A DNA stretch of 18,460 nucleotides from an uncultured Lachnospiraceae bacterium (GCA_902797785.1 CADBUD010000008.1:1-18460), one strand, 5' to 3'. Counted from the first letter of the stretch, positions 1-7,559 are shown. Translations and numbers: made by a program. Notes: a model not told the origin generated them from the sequence alone.

Positions 1-71
1 TCGGGCTGAAGCTGGCGGCTTATTTACAGCCATTTACACATAAAATTTTATGCAGAGTCAAGAGGAGGTGA
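1..71 (+). CDS. atpI: ATP synthase subunit I, C-terminal end (partial)
   Basis: An open frame enters from the left edge and stops at TGA 69-71, giving 22 residues that end in LQPFTHKILCRVKRR. A short basic tail after a membrane segment, four bases before atpB, is what the end of AtpI looks like in clostridial atp operons. AtpI is a small membrane protein thought to help assemble the c ring or take up cations. The atpB ribosome binding site (AGGAGG, 63-68) lies inside these last codons, so the two genes are probably translationally coupled. Assignment rests on position and a short tail only. Confidence 0.6.
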   Translation, partial: GLKLAAYLQPFTHKILCRVKRR

Positions 72-75
72 AAGT

Positions 76-855
76 GTGGGTAGTGCAATAGCAGGTTTTG
101 CAGGCATGGTGCCATTAAAGGTACTCGCTGCAAGTGAAGCGGCAGCAGAGGAGGCATCTTCGAGTCAGGATCTGGGATTTATGATCAAAGGGATTTTCTC
201 TTATGAGCTGTTTGGACAGGAAGTTTGGATCACAACAACGCATGTTTGTGTATTGATTGTTATGTTGGCATTGATCATATTTGCAATTTTTGCGAATAGA
301 GCAATCAAACGTGCCGAGGAGGTTCCAAGTGGTTTCCAAAATGTAGTAGAGCTGATTGTGGAAATGCTGGATAAGATGATAGAGGGAGTTATGGGAAAAA
401 ATGCTCCAAAATTTCTCAATTATATTTCGACCTTGTTTATCTTTATTTTGATTAGCAATATCTCCGGTCTGTTTGGACTTCGTCCGCCGACAGCGGATTA
501 TGGTGTGACTTTTCCACTGGGAGTTATTACGTTCTGTTTGATTTTCTTTAATAAGTTAAAATATCAGAAGGTCAGTGGATTTATTAAAGGGCTCATGGAT
601 CCATGGCCAATTTGGGCACCAATTAATATTATCGGAGATGTTGCAGTGCCGATTTCTTTATCACTCCGTCTGTTTGCAAATGTGTTGTCAGGTACGATCA
701 TGATGGCACTGATTTATGGTTTACTTTCACATATTGCAATAGGATGGCCGGCAGTATTACATGTTTATTTTGATTTGTTCTCAGGTGCTATTCAGACCTA
801 TGTATTCTGTATGCTTACCATGACATATGTAAGCGATGCAATGACGGTAGAATAA
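76..855 (+). CDS. atpB: F1Fo ATP synthase subunit a
   Basis: This is the membrane stator subunit that forms the ion half-channels against the c ring. The 259-residue product has the family hallmarks: SLRLFANVLSG around 195-205, with R198 as the essential stator arginine, and the last helix GAIQTYVFCMLTMTYV around 237-252. About five hydrophobic segments are visible (roughly 56-73, 116-134, 145-158, 183-222 as a helical hairpin, 229-252). The first 30 residues are an Ala/Glu-rich extension of the kind seen in Gram-positive a subunits. The GTG start at 76 is chosen because AGGAGG at 63-68 is seven bases upstream; it lies four bases after the atpI stop. First complete gene of the operon. Confidence 0.97.
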   Translation: MGSAIAGFAGMVPLKVLAASEAAAEEASSSQDLGFMIKGIFSYELFGQEVWITTTHVCVLIVMLALIIFAIFANRAIKRAEEVPSGFQNVVELIVEMLDKMIEGVMGKNAPKFLNYISTLFIFILISNISGLFGLRPPTADYGVTFPLGVITFCLIFFNKLKYQKVSGFIKGLMDPWPIWAPINIIGDVAVPISLSLRLFANVLSGTIMMALIYGLLSHIAIGWPAVLHVYFDLFSGAIQTYVFCMLTMTYVSDAMTVE

Positions 856-999
856 GCAGAACAAATCTTGATAAAACCATAGGAAATGATATACGTCAGA
901 AAATATGTTATGAAATACGGGATGTAATAAGATAAATTCTTATAAAGAGAGAAAAAATATTTCAAAAATTTCTAAAAATAAGTCTTAGGAGGAAAAAAA
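856..999 (+). promoter_or_regulatory. A/U-rich spacer and strong ribosome binding site before atpE
   Basis: The 144 bases between atpB and atpE contain no gene. They are A/U-rich, hold a small hairpin (ATAAGA/TCTTAT, about 928-945) and end in AGGAGG (987-992), seven bases before the ATG. The c subunit is needed in many copies per complex. In E. coli an A/U-rich stretch at this same place acts as a translation enhancer for atpE. A similar role here is inference. Confidence 0.4.
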
Positions 1000-1251
1000 A
1001 TGGAATTCAATGAAAACTTTATTTTAGGATGTTCAGCAATTGGAGCAGGTCTTGCAGTTATTGCAGGTATTGGACCTGGTGTAGGTCAGGGTATTGCAGC
1101 AGGACATGCAGCTGCAGCAGTAGGAAGAAATCCGGGCGCAAAATCAGATGTTACTTCTACGATGCTTTTGGGACAGGCTGTTGCCGAGACGACAGGTCTT
1201 TATGGTTTGCTGGTAGCTATGCTGCTCCTGTTCGTAAAACCATTAGTTTAA
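1000..1251 (+). CDS. atpE: F1Fo ATP synthase subunit c, sodium-type signature
   Basis: This 83-residue proteolipid is a two-helix hairpin that forms the rotor ring. Helix 1 has the glycine-rich run GIGPGVGQGIAAG (23-35), the polar loop is GRNPGA (42-47), and helix 2 carries the ion-binding carboxylate E63 in LGQAVAETTGLYGLL. Residues Q30, V61, E63, T64 and Y68 have the same spacing as the sodium ligands of the Ilyobacter tartaricus ring (Q32, V63, E65, S66, Y70), with Thr replacing Ser. Sodium coupling is therefore likely, but it is inferred from motif comparison. Length is normal. Strong AGGAGG ribosome binding site at 987-992. Confidence 0.97.
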   Translation: MEFNENFILGCSAIGAGLAVIAGIGPGVGQGIAAGHAAAAVGRNPGAKSDVTSTMLLGQAVAETTGLYGLLVAMLLLFVKPLV

Positions 1252-1305
1252 TAGCCTTTTAAACCTTAAACTTAAATTTATGATCAGGGAAAAGGAGGCA
1301 AAGAG

Positions 1306-1854
1306 TTGGGAGCATTAGTGCAGACAAATGTATTAGCGTATGAGCGTTTATTTGATCTTGACCTGCAGCTGTTAGCGGATTCTGTTTTGCTTGTCATTTC
1401 CATATTTGTGCTTTATATTCTCTTATCGTATCTGTTATTTAATCCGGCGAGAAATCTGTTAAAGAATCGTCAGGAAAAAATCAAAAATGATATTGATACA
1501 GCAGCAAAAGACAAGGAAGAAGCTGCAAAGATGAAAGCAGAATATGAGGAGCGAATCAAAAACATTGATAAAGAAGCAGAGACAATTTTAAGTGATGCCA
1601 GAAAAAAAGCTCTGAAAAAAGAAGCAAAAATCGTAGAAGAAGCAAAAGAAGAAGCTGCACGAATTATCAGCCGTGCAAAAGAAGAGGCTGAGCTTGAAAA
1701 GAAGCATGCAGCAGATGATGTGAAAAAAGAAATTATTTCGATTGCTTCGATTATGGCTGGAAAAGTGGTATCTGCGTCAATTGATACGACAGTTCAGGAT
1801 GGTCTGATTGAAGAAACACTAAAAGAAATGGGTGATGAAACATGGCTAAGTTAG
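1306..1854 (+). CDS. atpF: F1Fo ATP synthase subunit b
   Basis: The peripheral-stalk subunit links the membrane a subunit to delta and alpha. The 182-residue product has one N-terminal membrane helix (about 22-46), followed by a long Lys/Glu/Ala-rich coiled coil (about 55-155) and a short C-terminal helix, as usual for b. The start is TTG at 1306, supported by AAAGGAGG at 1291-1298; no in-frame ATG lies near. The last 13 bases overlap the start of atpH, an arrangement that couples translation of the two stalk subunits. Confidence 0.94.
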   Translation: MGALVQTNVLAYERLFDLDLQLLADSVLLVISIFVLYILLSYLLFNPARNLLKNRQEKIKNDIDTAAKDKEEAAKMKAEYEERIKNIDKEAETILSDARKKALKKEAKIVEEAKEEAARIISRAKEEAELEKKHAADDVKKEIISIASIMAGKVVSASIDTTVQDGLIEETLKEMGDETWLS

Positions 1855-2396
1855 TATCTAAAACTTACGGAGATGCTTTATTTGAATTAGCTTTAGAAGA
1901 AGAAAAAATAGATGTTTTTCAGGATGAAATTCTTTTTGCCAATGATGTTTTTAACGAAAATAAAGAGCTTCAGACACTTATGAATCACCCAAAAGTGAAT
2001 AAAGAAGAGAAAAAAGAAGTAATCAAAAATATTTTTACAGGCAAGGTTTCTGATGATACAGTGGGATTCCTTTTGATTATTGTTGAAAAAGGGAGATTCG
2101 GGGAAATCGATGCAATCTTTGACTATTTTTTTGAGAAAGTCAGGGAGTATAAAAATATTGGAAGAGCATTTATTCAGACAGCAGTAGAATTAAATGATAG
2201 TCAAAAAGAAAATGTCAAAAACAGATTACTGGAAACGACTCGATATGAAAAGATGGAAATTGAATATTCCGTGGAACCGGCATTGATCGGAGGAATGATT
2301 ATTCGCATTGGAGACAGAGTCGTTGACAGCAGTATTCAGACAAAATTATATGAAATGAAGAAAGACCTTTCCCGAATTCAGCTAAAAAATGTTTAA
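1842..2396 (+). CDS. atpH: F1Fo ATP synthase subunit delta
   Basis: The delta (OSCP) subunit sits on top of F1 and anchors the b stalk. The 184-residue product matches family length and features: an N-terminal helical domain starting MAKLVSKTYGDALFELA, the middle stretch MNHPKVNKEEKKEVI around 47-61, and the C-terminal motif PALIGGMIIRIGDRVVDSSI around 146-165. It overlaps atpF by 13 bases. The next gene downstream is not atpA, as would be expected, but a small membrane protein gene in an unusually long gap. Confidence 0.95.
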   Translation: MAKLVSKTYGDALFELALEEEKIDVFQDEILFANDVFNENKELQTLMNHPKVNKEEKKEVIKNIFTGKVSDDTVGFLLIIVEKGRFGEIDAIFDYFFEKVREYKNIGRAFIQTAVELNDSQKENVKNRLLETTRYEKMEIEYSVEPALIGGMIIRIGDRVVDSSIQTKLYEMKKDLSRIQLKNV

Positions 2397-2458
2397 AACA
2401 TTGAAATTTAAAGTTCCATGTCGACCAGAAGGGGAAGGAAAATGAGGAGGGATGCCCT

Positions 2459-2626
2459 ATGGAATTTTTAATAGGACTTTTCTCAGAATTTATTGGTGAA
2501 TTTATATTTGAGAGTGCTGCGGAAGGAATGGTAAATAAAAAAGTTCCGATAGCGCTTCGGATTTTGTGCGGAATTCTGATGATGGGTTCTCTTGTGGGAA
2601 TCATCCTTCTTGCTATCTTTGAGTGA
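2459..2626 (+). CDS. small membrane protein inside the atp operon (55 residues)
   Basis: An ATG at 2459 follows AGGAGG (2445-2450) by eight bases and opens a 55-codon frame to TGA 2624-2626. The product begins MEFLIGLFSEFIGEFIFESA, an amphipathic acidic segment. It continues with a polar link containing NKKVP (26-30) and a C-terminal membrane helix around 31-53 ending LLAIFE. It lies between atpH and atpA on the same strand, so it should be co-transcribed with ATP synthase. No atp gene normally stands here in Bacillus or E. coli. Similar one-helix proteins with an acidic N-terminus and a K-K-x-P turn are, to my recollection, common as stand-alone genes in clostridia. I do not know a function; membrane localisation is clear. 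Confidence 0.75.
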   Translation: MEFLIGLFSEFIGEFIFESAAEGMVNKKVPIALRILCGILMMGSLVGIILLAIFE

Positions 2627-2689
2627 AATAGCTGAGATAAGGAAAGATAAAAACAGAAATCGTAGTAGAAAGTAGGTGGAATACGCTTC

Positions 2690-4213
2690 ATGAATTTAAA
2701 ACCAGAAGAAATAAGTTCAGTGATAAAAGAGCAGATCAAAAGATATTCCGCGCAGCTTGAAGTATCCGATGTAGGTACGGTCATTCAGGTTGCAGATGGA
2801 ATTGCACGTATTCACGGCCTTGACAATGCAATGCAGGGAGAACTTCTGGAATTTCCTGGAGAGGTTTACGGAATGGTGTTAAACCTTGAGGAAGACAACG
2901 TTGGTGCGGTACTTTTAGGTGATCATAAAAATATCAATGAAGGTGATACCGTAAAAACGACAGGACGTGTGGTAGAGGTTCCGGTAGGTGATGCGTTGAC
3001 GGGACGTGTAGTAAATGCACTGGGCCAGCCGATTGATGGAAAAGGTCCGATACAGACAGATAAATATCGCCAGATTGAGCGTGTGGCATCGGGGGTAATT
3101 TCAAGAAAATCAGTAGATACGCCGCTTCAGACAGGAATTAAAGCAATTGACTCCATGATTCCTATTGGTCGTGGGCAGCGAGAGCTGATCATTGGAGACC
3201 GTCAGACAGGAAAGACAGCGATTGCGGTAGATACCATCATTAATCAAAAAGGTCAAAATGTAAAATGTATTTATGTGGCGATTGGACAAAAGGCTTCTAC
3301 GGTTGCGTCCATCGTAAAAACATTAGAAGAATTTGGTGCTATGGCTTATACAACAATCGTGGCTTCTACCGCGAGTGAACTGGCACCACTGCAGTATATT
3401 GCACCATATGCAGGATGTGCTATGGGAGAGGAATGGATGGAGAATGGAGAGGATGTACTGGTAATCTATGATGATTTATCCAAGCATGCGACAGCATACC
3501 GTACACTTTCCTTGCTGCTTCGTCGTCCGCCAGGACGTGAGGCATACCCTGGAGATGTTTTCTATCTGCATTCCAGATTATTAGAGAGAGCAGCGCGTCT
3601 TTCCGATAAATTAGGAGGAGGTTCCCTGACGGCACTTCCGATTATTGAAACACAGGCAGGTGACGTTTCTGCCTACATTCCGACAAATGTTATTTCCATT
3701 ACAGATGGACAGATCTATCTGGAGACAGAAATGTTCAATTCTGGCTTCCGCCCGGCTATCAATGCTGGTCTTTCCGTATCTCGTGTAGGTGGTGCGGCAC
3801 AGATCAAGGCAATTAAAAAGATTGCAGCTCCGATTCGTGTCGAGCTGGCACAATATCGTGAGTTGGCAGCATTCTCACAGTTCGGTTCTGAATTAGATGA
3901 GGCGACGAGAAAGAGTCTTGCACAAGGAGAACGAATCCGTGAGGTCTTAAAACAGCCGCAGTATGAGCCGATGCCGGTAGAATATCAGGTTATCATTATT
4001 TATGCAGCGACGAAGGGATATCTGTTGGAGATTCCAGTAGATAAGATTCTGGACTTTGAAAAAGGTCTGTTTGAACATATTGATACGAAATATTCAGAGA
4101 TTCCAGAAAAAATTGTCGAAACAAAAGAACTTCAGCCTGAAATCGAAAAGGAACTGGTAAATGCCATTGAAGAATATGTGGAAATATTTTCAAAGGAAAG
4201 CAAAAATGATTAA
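2690..4213 (+). CDS. atpA: F1Fo ATP synthase subunit alpha
   Basis: The non-catalytic nucleotide-binding subunit of the F1 head has 507 residues, normal length. Visible features are the N-terminal beta-barrel (about 25-93), the Walker A motif GDRQTGKT (169-176), the DDLSKHA segment, LLRRPPGREAYPGDVFYLHSR, and the SVSRVGGAAQ stretch ending in the arginine-containing region expected of alpha. The C-terminal helical bundle runs to the end. The start at 2690 gives the usual clostridial N-terminus (MNLKPEEISSVIKEQI). A modest AGGTGG lies upstream at about 2673-2678. It is followed after 19 bases by atpG. Confidence 0.98.
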   Translation: MNLKPEEISSVIKEQIKRYSAQLEVSDVGTVIQVADGIARIHGLDNAMQGELLEFPGEVYGMVLNLEEDNVGAVLLGDHKNINEGDTVKTTGRVVEVPVGDALTGRVVNALGQPIDGKGPIQTDKYRQIERVASGVISRKSVDTPLQTGIKAIDSMIPIGRGQRELIIGDRQTGKTAIAVDTIINQKGQNVKCIYVAIGQKASTVASIVKTLEEFGAMAYTTIVASTASELAPLQYIAPYAGCAMGEEWMENGEDVLVIYDDLSKHATAYRTLSLLLRRPPGREAYPGDVFYLHSRLLERAARLSDKLGGGSLTALPIIETQAGDVSAYIPTNVISITDGQIYLETEMFNSGFRPAINAGLSVSRVGGAAQIKAIKKIAAPIRVELAQYRELAAFSQFGSELDEATRKSLAQGERIREVLKQPQYEPMPVEYQVIIIYAATKGYLLEIPVDKILDFEKGLFEHIDTKYSEIPEKIVETKELQPEIEKELVNAIEEYVEIFSKESKND

Positions 4214-4232
4214 TGGGTGAGGTGATGAAGCT

Positions 4233-5090
4233 ATGGCCACAATGAGGGACATAAAACGTAGAAAGACCAGTATCCAAAGTACCCAGCAGATCACGAAAGC
4301 CATGAAGCTCGTTTCCACAGTAAAGCTTCAAAAAGCCAGAACCAGAGCAGAAGAGTCAAAGCCATATTTTAATCATATGTATGAAACAGTCAGTTCGATG
4401 CTAGGAAAATCAGAGAATATCACACATCCGTATCTGACAGGTGGAGATTCTAAGAAAAAGGCGATTGTTACCATTACTTCCAACAGAGGATTAGCTGGCG
4501 GATACAATTCCAATATTTCCAAACTAATTATGAACAGTGGATTTTCAAAAGAGGATGTCATCATTTATGCTGTTGGAACAAAAGGAAGAGATTTTCTTTC
4601 AGGAAAAGGATATTATGTGAAAGAGGATTATTCAGATGTAATCAATAGTCCCCAGTATTCTGATGCAAAGACCATCTGTGATACGATTATTCAGTCATTC
4701 GCAGCAGGAGAAATAGGAGAAATTTATCTGGCATATACTTCTTTTAAAAATACTGTAAGTCAGGAAGCAAAGCTGATTAAACTTTTGCCAGTGGAAATTG
4801 AGCCAAAGAAGAAGGATTCTTCGGAAAAAAGTGTACCGATGAACTATGAGCCAAATGAACAGGAAGCATTGGATATGATTATTCCAAAATATATCACGAG
4901 TCTGTTTTTTGGTGCAATGGTCGAGTCGGTAGCAAGTGAAAATGGTGCCAGAATGCAGGCAATGGATTCAGCTACCAGTAATGCAGAGGCAATGATTGAT
5001 GATTTGTCTTTGAAATATAACAGAGCACGTCAAGGCTCAATTACACAGGAACTGACAGAAATCATAGCTGGTGCAGAGGCAATTTCATAA
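4233..5090 (+). CDS. atpG: F1Fo ATP synthase subunit gamma
   Basis: This is the central rotating shaft of F1. The 285-residue product carries both conserved ends that form the coiled coil: an N-terminal helix with MRDIKRRKTSIQSTQQITKAM and the C-terminal helix around MQAMDSATSNAEAMIDDLSL followed by YNRARQGSITQELTEI. The central Rossmann-like domain includes SNRGLAGGYNSNI near 89-101. Length is usual. It starts 19 bases after atpA with GAGGTGA upstream. A palindrome-rich 214-base spacer separates it from atpD, whereas the neighbouring junctions atpA-atpG and atpD-atpC are only 19-26 bases. Confidence 0.97.
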   Translation: MATMRDIKRRKTSIQSTQQITKAMKLVSTVKLQKARTRAEESKPYFNHMYETVSSMLGKSENITHPYLTGGDSKKKAIVTITSNRGLAGGYNSNISKLIMNSGFSKEDVIIYAVGTKGRDFLSGKGYYVKEDYSDVINSPQYSDAKTICDTIIQSFAAGEIGEIYLAYTSFKNTVSQEAKLIKLLPVEIEPKKKDSSEKSVPMNYEPNEQEALDMIIPKYITSLFFGAMVESVASENGARMQAMDSATSNAEAMIDDLSLKYNRARQGSITQELTEIIAGAEAIS

Positions 5091-5100
5091 GAAAGTTTTC

Positions 5101-5140
5101 TGCTCATTAACAAAATGGCAGATCATTTCGTTAATGAGCA
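5101..5140 (+). repeat. perfect-arm hairpin just after atpG
   Basis: TGCTCATTAAC at 5101 and its complement GTTAATGAGCA at 5130-5140 form a hairpin. Six further positions pair with one A-C mismatch, giving a stem of 17 positions (5101-5117 with 5124-5140) around the six-base loop GCAGAT. No T-run follows, so it is not a standard terminator. It may protect the 3' end of the upstream message or mark a processing site; that role is inference. Confidence 0.75.
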
Positions 5141-5142
5141 TA

Positions 5143-5177
5143 TATAGTAAACACATTAAATAAATGCATTTACTATA
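5143..5177 (+). repeat. A/T-rich inverted repeat
   Basis: TATAGTAAA (5143-5151) and its exact complement TTTACTATA (5169-5177) flank a 17-base centre that contains AATGCATT. It is the second of three consecutive palindromes between atpG and atpD. No promoter or operator of known type is recognised with confidence. Confidence 0.55.
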
Positions 5178-5200
5178 ATATATTAATGCACACAAACGTG

Positions 5201-5265
5201 ATAGGAAAGGCGCTTTCAGCGCCTTGCGTTTGGCACAATGGAAAACGAATAAATTCGTTTCCTAT
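5201..5265 (+). repeat. nested inverted repeats upstream of atpD
   Basis: An outer pair ATAGGAAA (5201-5208) / TTTCCTAT (5258-5265) encloses two inner hairpins: AAGGCGC-TTTCA-GCGCCTT (5207-5225) and CGAA-TAAA-TTCG (5246-5257), the latter extendable through AAA/TTT and GG/CC. The outer and second inner stems share bases, so the RNA could switch between two folds. It ends about 20 bases before the atpD ribosome binding site AAAGGAG (about 5284-5290). Confidence 0.65.
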
Positions 5266-5304
5266 AATAAGATGATCGAGTAGAAAAGGAGTGAGAAAAA
5301 GGGA

Positions 5305-6696
5305 ATGGCAGATAATAAGAACGGTAAAATTACCCAGATCATCGGAGCTGTCCTGGATATTAAATTCAGTGAAGGATATCTTCCTGAAATTAATGATGCG
5401 ATTCATATCACGATGAAAGATGATAAAAAGCTGACCGTGGAGGTTTCACAGCATCTGGGAGATGATACAGTCCGCTGTATTGCCATGGGACCGACCGACG
5501 GTCTGGTTCGTGGAATGGAGGCAGTGGCTACCGGTGCTCCGATTACAGTTCCGGTAGGAGAAAATACACTGGGCAGAATGTTCAATGTATTAGGCGAGCC
5601 AATCGATGAAAAAGAACCGCCAAAGAAAGTAAAATATTTACCAATCCATAGAAAAGCACCTACCTTTGAAGAACAGTCTACTGAAGCAGAAATTTTAGAG
5701 ACTGGAATTAAGGTCGTTGATTTGCTCTGCCCATATCAGAAGGGTGGAAAAATCGGTCTGTTTGGAGGTGCCGGAGTAGGAAAAACCGTATTGATTCAGG
5801 AGTTGATTCATAATATTGCGACAGAGCATTCCGGATATTCGGTATTTACTGGAGTAGGAGAGCGGACACGTGAAGGAAATGACTTGTATTATGAAATGAT
5901 CGAGTCAGGAGTTATTGATAAGACAACGATGGTATTTGGTCAGATGAATGAGCCGCCTGGGGCGAGAATGCGAGTAGGACTGACTGGTCTGACCATGGCA
6001 GAATATTTCCGTGATGAGGGTGGAAAAGATGTCCTTTTATTCATCGACAATATTTTCCGTTTTACACAGGCAGGATCAGAGGTATCCGCCCTGCTTGGAC
6101 GTGTGCCGTCTGCGGTAGGTTATCAGCCGACACTTCAGACCGAGATGGGAGCTTTACAGGAGCGTATTACATCAACAAAAAATGGTTCCATTACCTCCGT
6201 TCAGGCTGTTTATGTGCCAGCCGATGACTTGACTGACCCGGCACCGGCAACGACATTTGCACATCTGGATGCGACGACGACATTGTCCCGTTCCATATCC
6301 GAGTTGGGTATCTATCCTGCGGTAGATCCGCTGGATTCTACCTCACGTATTCTGAATCCGCGTATTGTGGGAGAGGATCACTTCCAGACAGCGCGTCGTG
6401 TACAGGAGGTTCTTCAGAGATATAAAGAGCTGCAGGATATTATCGCAATTTTGGGTATGGATGAGTTATCAGAGGAAGAAAAACTCATTGTAAACCGTGC
6501 CCGTAAGATTCAAAGATTCCTGTCACAGCCGTTTAATGTAGCTGTACAGTTTACAGGTATGGAAGGAAAATATGTACCTTTGAGCGAGACCATTCAGGGA
6601 TTCAAAGAGATTTTGGATGGACTTCATGACGATATTCCGGAAGGATGTTTCTTAAATGCTGGAAATATTGATGATGTACTAGCTCGTGCAAAATAA
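5305..6696 (+). CDS. atpD: F1Fo ATP synthase subunit beta (catalytic)
   Basis: The catalytic subunit makes or hydrolyses ATP at the alpha-beta interface. It has 463 residues, the usual length. Motifs visible are Walker A GGAGVGKT (154-161), the catalytic glutamate region GVGERTREGND (183-193, E186), the Walker B-like strand DVLLFIDNIFRFTQAGSEVSALLGR, SAVGYQPTL, and DELSEEEKLIV in the C-terminal helical domain. The ATG at 5305 gives the family N-terminus (KNGKITQIIGAVLDIKF). The AAGGAG lies about 13 bases upstream, a somewhat long spacing. Followed after 26 bases by atpC. Confidence 0.98.
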   Translation: MADNKNGKITQIIGAVLDIKFSEGYLPEINDAIHITMKDDKKLTVEVSQHLGDDTVRCIAMGPTDGLVRGMEAVATGAPITVPVGENTLGRMFNVLGEPIDEKEPPKKVKYLPIHRKAPTFEEQSTEAEILETGIKVVDLLCPYQKGGKIGLFGGAGVGKTVLIQELIHNIATEHSGYSVFTGVGERTREGNDLYYEMIESGVIDKTTMVFGQMNEPPGARMRVGLTGLTMAEYFRDEGGKDVLLFIDNIFRFTQAGSEVSALLGRVPSAVGYQPTLQTEMGALQERITSTKNGSITSVQAVYVPADDLTDPAPATTFAHLDATTTLSRSISELGIYPAVDPLDSTSRILNPRIVGEDHFQTARRVQEVLQRYKELQDIIAILGMDELSEEEKLIVNRARKIQRFLSQPFNVAVQFTGMEGKYVPLSETIQGFKEILDGLHDDIPEGCFLNAGNIDDVLARAK

Positions 6697-6722
6697 TCGT
6701 TAGGATAAGATGGAGGCTGTAA

Positions 6723-7133
6723 ATGGCAGAGGAGAACAAATCATTTGAAGTAGAAATCATTTGTCCTGACCGCGTGTTCTATACTGGAAAAGCAGTTTTT
6801 TTGGAAATGAATACCGTAGAAGGTCGAATGGGTATCTATAAGAACCATATTCCACTGACCAGTGTATTGGCACCGGGAATCGTCCGGATTACAGAAGAGG
6901 GCGGTATGCGGAAAGCAGCAGTTCATGCAGGATTTGTGGAGATTCTGCAGGATAAAGTCACCATGTTGGCCGAAATCGCAGAATGGCCGCAGGAGATTGA
7001 TTTAGCAAGAGCAGAAGAAGCCCGGAATCGTGCGGAAAGCAGGATAGAGGAAAAATCTGATCAGATAGACATGGCACGTGCAGAGCTGGCGCTTCGGAAA
7101 TCACTGGTTCGTATTAATCTGGCAAATCAGTAA
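6723..7133 (+). CDS. atpC: F1Fo ATP synthase subunit epsilon
   Basis: This is the rotor foot and regulatory subunit of F1. The 136-residue product has the N-terminal beta-sandwich (about 1-87), with EGRMGIYKNHIPLTSVLAPG and HAGFVEILQDKVTMLAE as family landmarks. A C-terminal two-helix hairpin (about 92-136), rich in Ala, Arg and Glu, follows and may restrain ATP hydrolysis. GGAGG at about 6711-6715 precedes the ATG by seven bases. It is the last gene of the operon; a strong terminator follows 31 bases later. Confidence 0.96.
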   Translation: MAEENKSFEVEIICPDRVFYTGKAVFLEMNTVEGRMGIYKNHIPLTSVLAPGIVRITEEGGMRKAAVHAGFVEILQDKVTMLAEIAEWPQEIDLARAEEARNRAESRIEEKSDQIDMARAELALRKSLVRINLANQ

Positions 7134-7164
7134 AACCAGAATAAAGGGATGATAGATGAGACCT

Positions 7165-7235
7165 AAAAAATCACTTGGTAGTTATGCTTACGAACGATAT
7201 AAAATCAGTTCTTACAGCTATCAAGTGATTTTTTT
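7165..7235 (+). terminator. terminator of the atp operon
   Basis: AAAAAATCACTTGGTAG (7165-7181) pairs along its full length with 7218-7234 (CTATCAAGTGATTTTTT), with one G-T wobble. A T-run at 7229-7235 completes it. The loop is long, about 36 bases. It sits just after atpC on the same strand. Confidence 0.8.
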
Positions 7236-7253
7236 GATGGTCTTACATAACAG

Positions 7254-7290
7254 AAAAACTGTAGGGCTGAGCGGTTATACGGTCTTTTTT
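7254..7290. terminator. probable bidirectional terminator between convergent genes
   Basis: AAAAACTGTA (7254-7263) pairs with TACGGT-TTTTT (7278-7289) with one wobble and one bulged C. T-runs lie on the exit side in both directions. It lies between the end of the atp operon and the stop codon of the minus-strand gene, where termination from both sides would be useful. Confidence 0.45.
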
Positions 7291-7471
7291 ATTTGGAATC
7301 AGGATCTTTTTTTGGGGCTGATTGAGAAGTGGAAGGGTTTGATCCACTCATATCATTCCAAAGAGCTTTTAATTCAGGATCTTTATCTAATAGTTTCATA
7401 AAATAAGGATTTTTTATATCTACTGTTCCTTCACGTTCGTCTTCTTCGAAATCACCAATTTTAAATGCCAT
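7289..7471 (-). CDS. hypothetical 60-residue acidic protein
   Basis: A 60-codon minus-strand gene whose product begins MAFKIGDFEEDEREGTVDI, continues NPYFMKLLDKDPELKALWND and ends in a Ser/Pro/Lys tail. It has no membrane helix or Cys, is acidic overall, and is probably cytoplasmic. The start at 7471 is preferred over an ATG two codons upstream because AGGAGG (7486-7481) is then nine bases away rather than three. A good promoter lies upstream at 7559-7531. The gene runs against the atp operon and divergently from the kinase-like gene. I do not recognise the family. The upstream signals and sensible codon use make it likely to be real. Confidence 0.7.
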   Translation of the reverse strand: MAFKIGDFEEDEREGTVDIKNPYFMKLLDKDPELKALWNDMSGSNPSTSQSAPKKDPDSK

Positions 7472-7511
7472 GGTCATTTGCCTCCTTTTATAAAATATTT
7501 TAAAATAAAGT

Positions 7512-7540
7512 TTGTAATTCATGCGATACTATTATACAAT
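7512..7540 (+). promoter_or_regulatory. possible plus-strand promoter for the kinase-like gene
   Basis: TTGTAA (7512-7517) and TACAAT (7535-7540) are 17 bases apart. It overlaps the minus-strand promoter, so the two may compete. It is a weaker match than its opposite neighbour. Confidence 0.4.
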
Positions 7541-7559
7541 GAATTTGGGAATTCTGCAA
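7531..7559 (-). promoter_or_regulatory. promoter for the minus-strand 60-codon gene
   Basis: On the minus strand, TTGCAG (7559-7554) and TATAAT (7536-7531) are separated by exactly 17 bases, matching the housekeeping sigma consensus. The predicted transcript starts about 50 bases upstream of the gene's start codon. Confidence 0.65.

Noticed and set aside
1029..1262. 77-codon plus-strand frame inside atpE
   Set aside because: Alternative frame of the c-subunit gene with an odd Cys/Ser/Arg composition; a shadow.
2299..2784. 161-codon minus-strand frame across atpH, the small gene and the atpA start
   Set aside because: It overlaps three better-supported plus-strand genes, lacks a ribosome binding site and has no recognisable domain.
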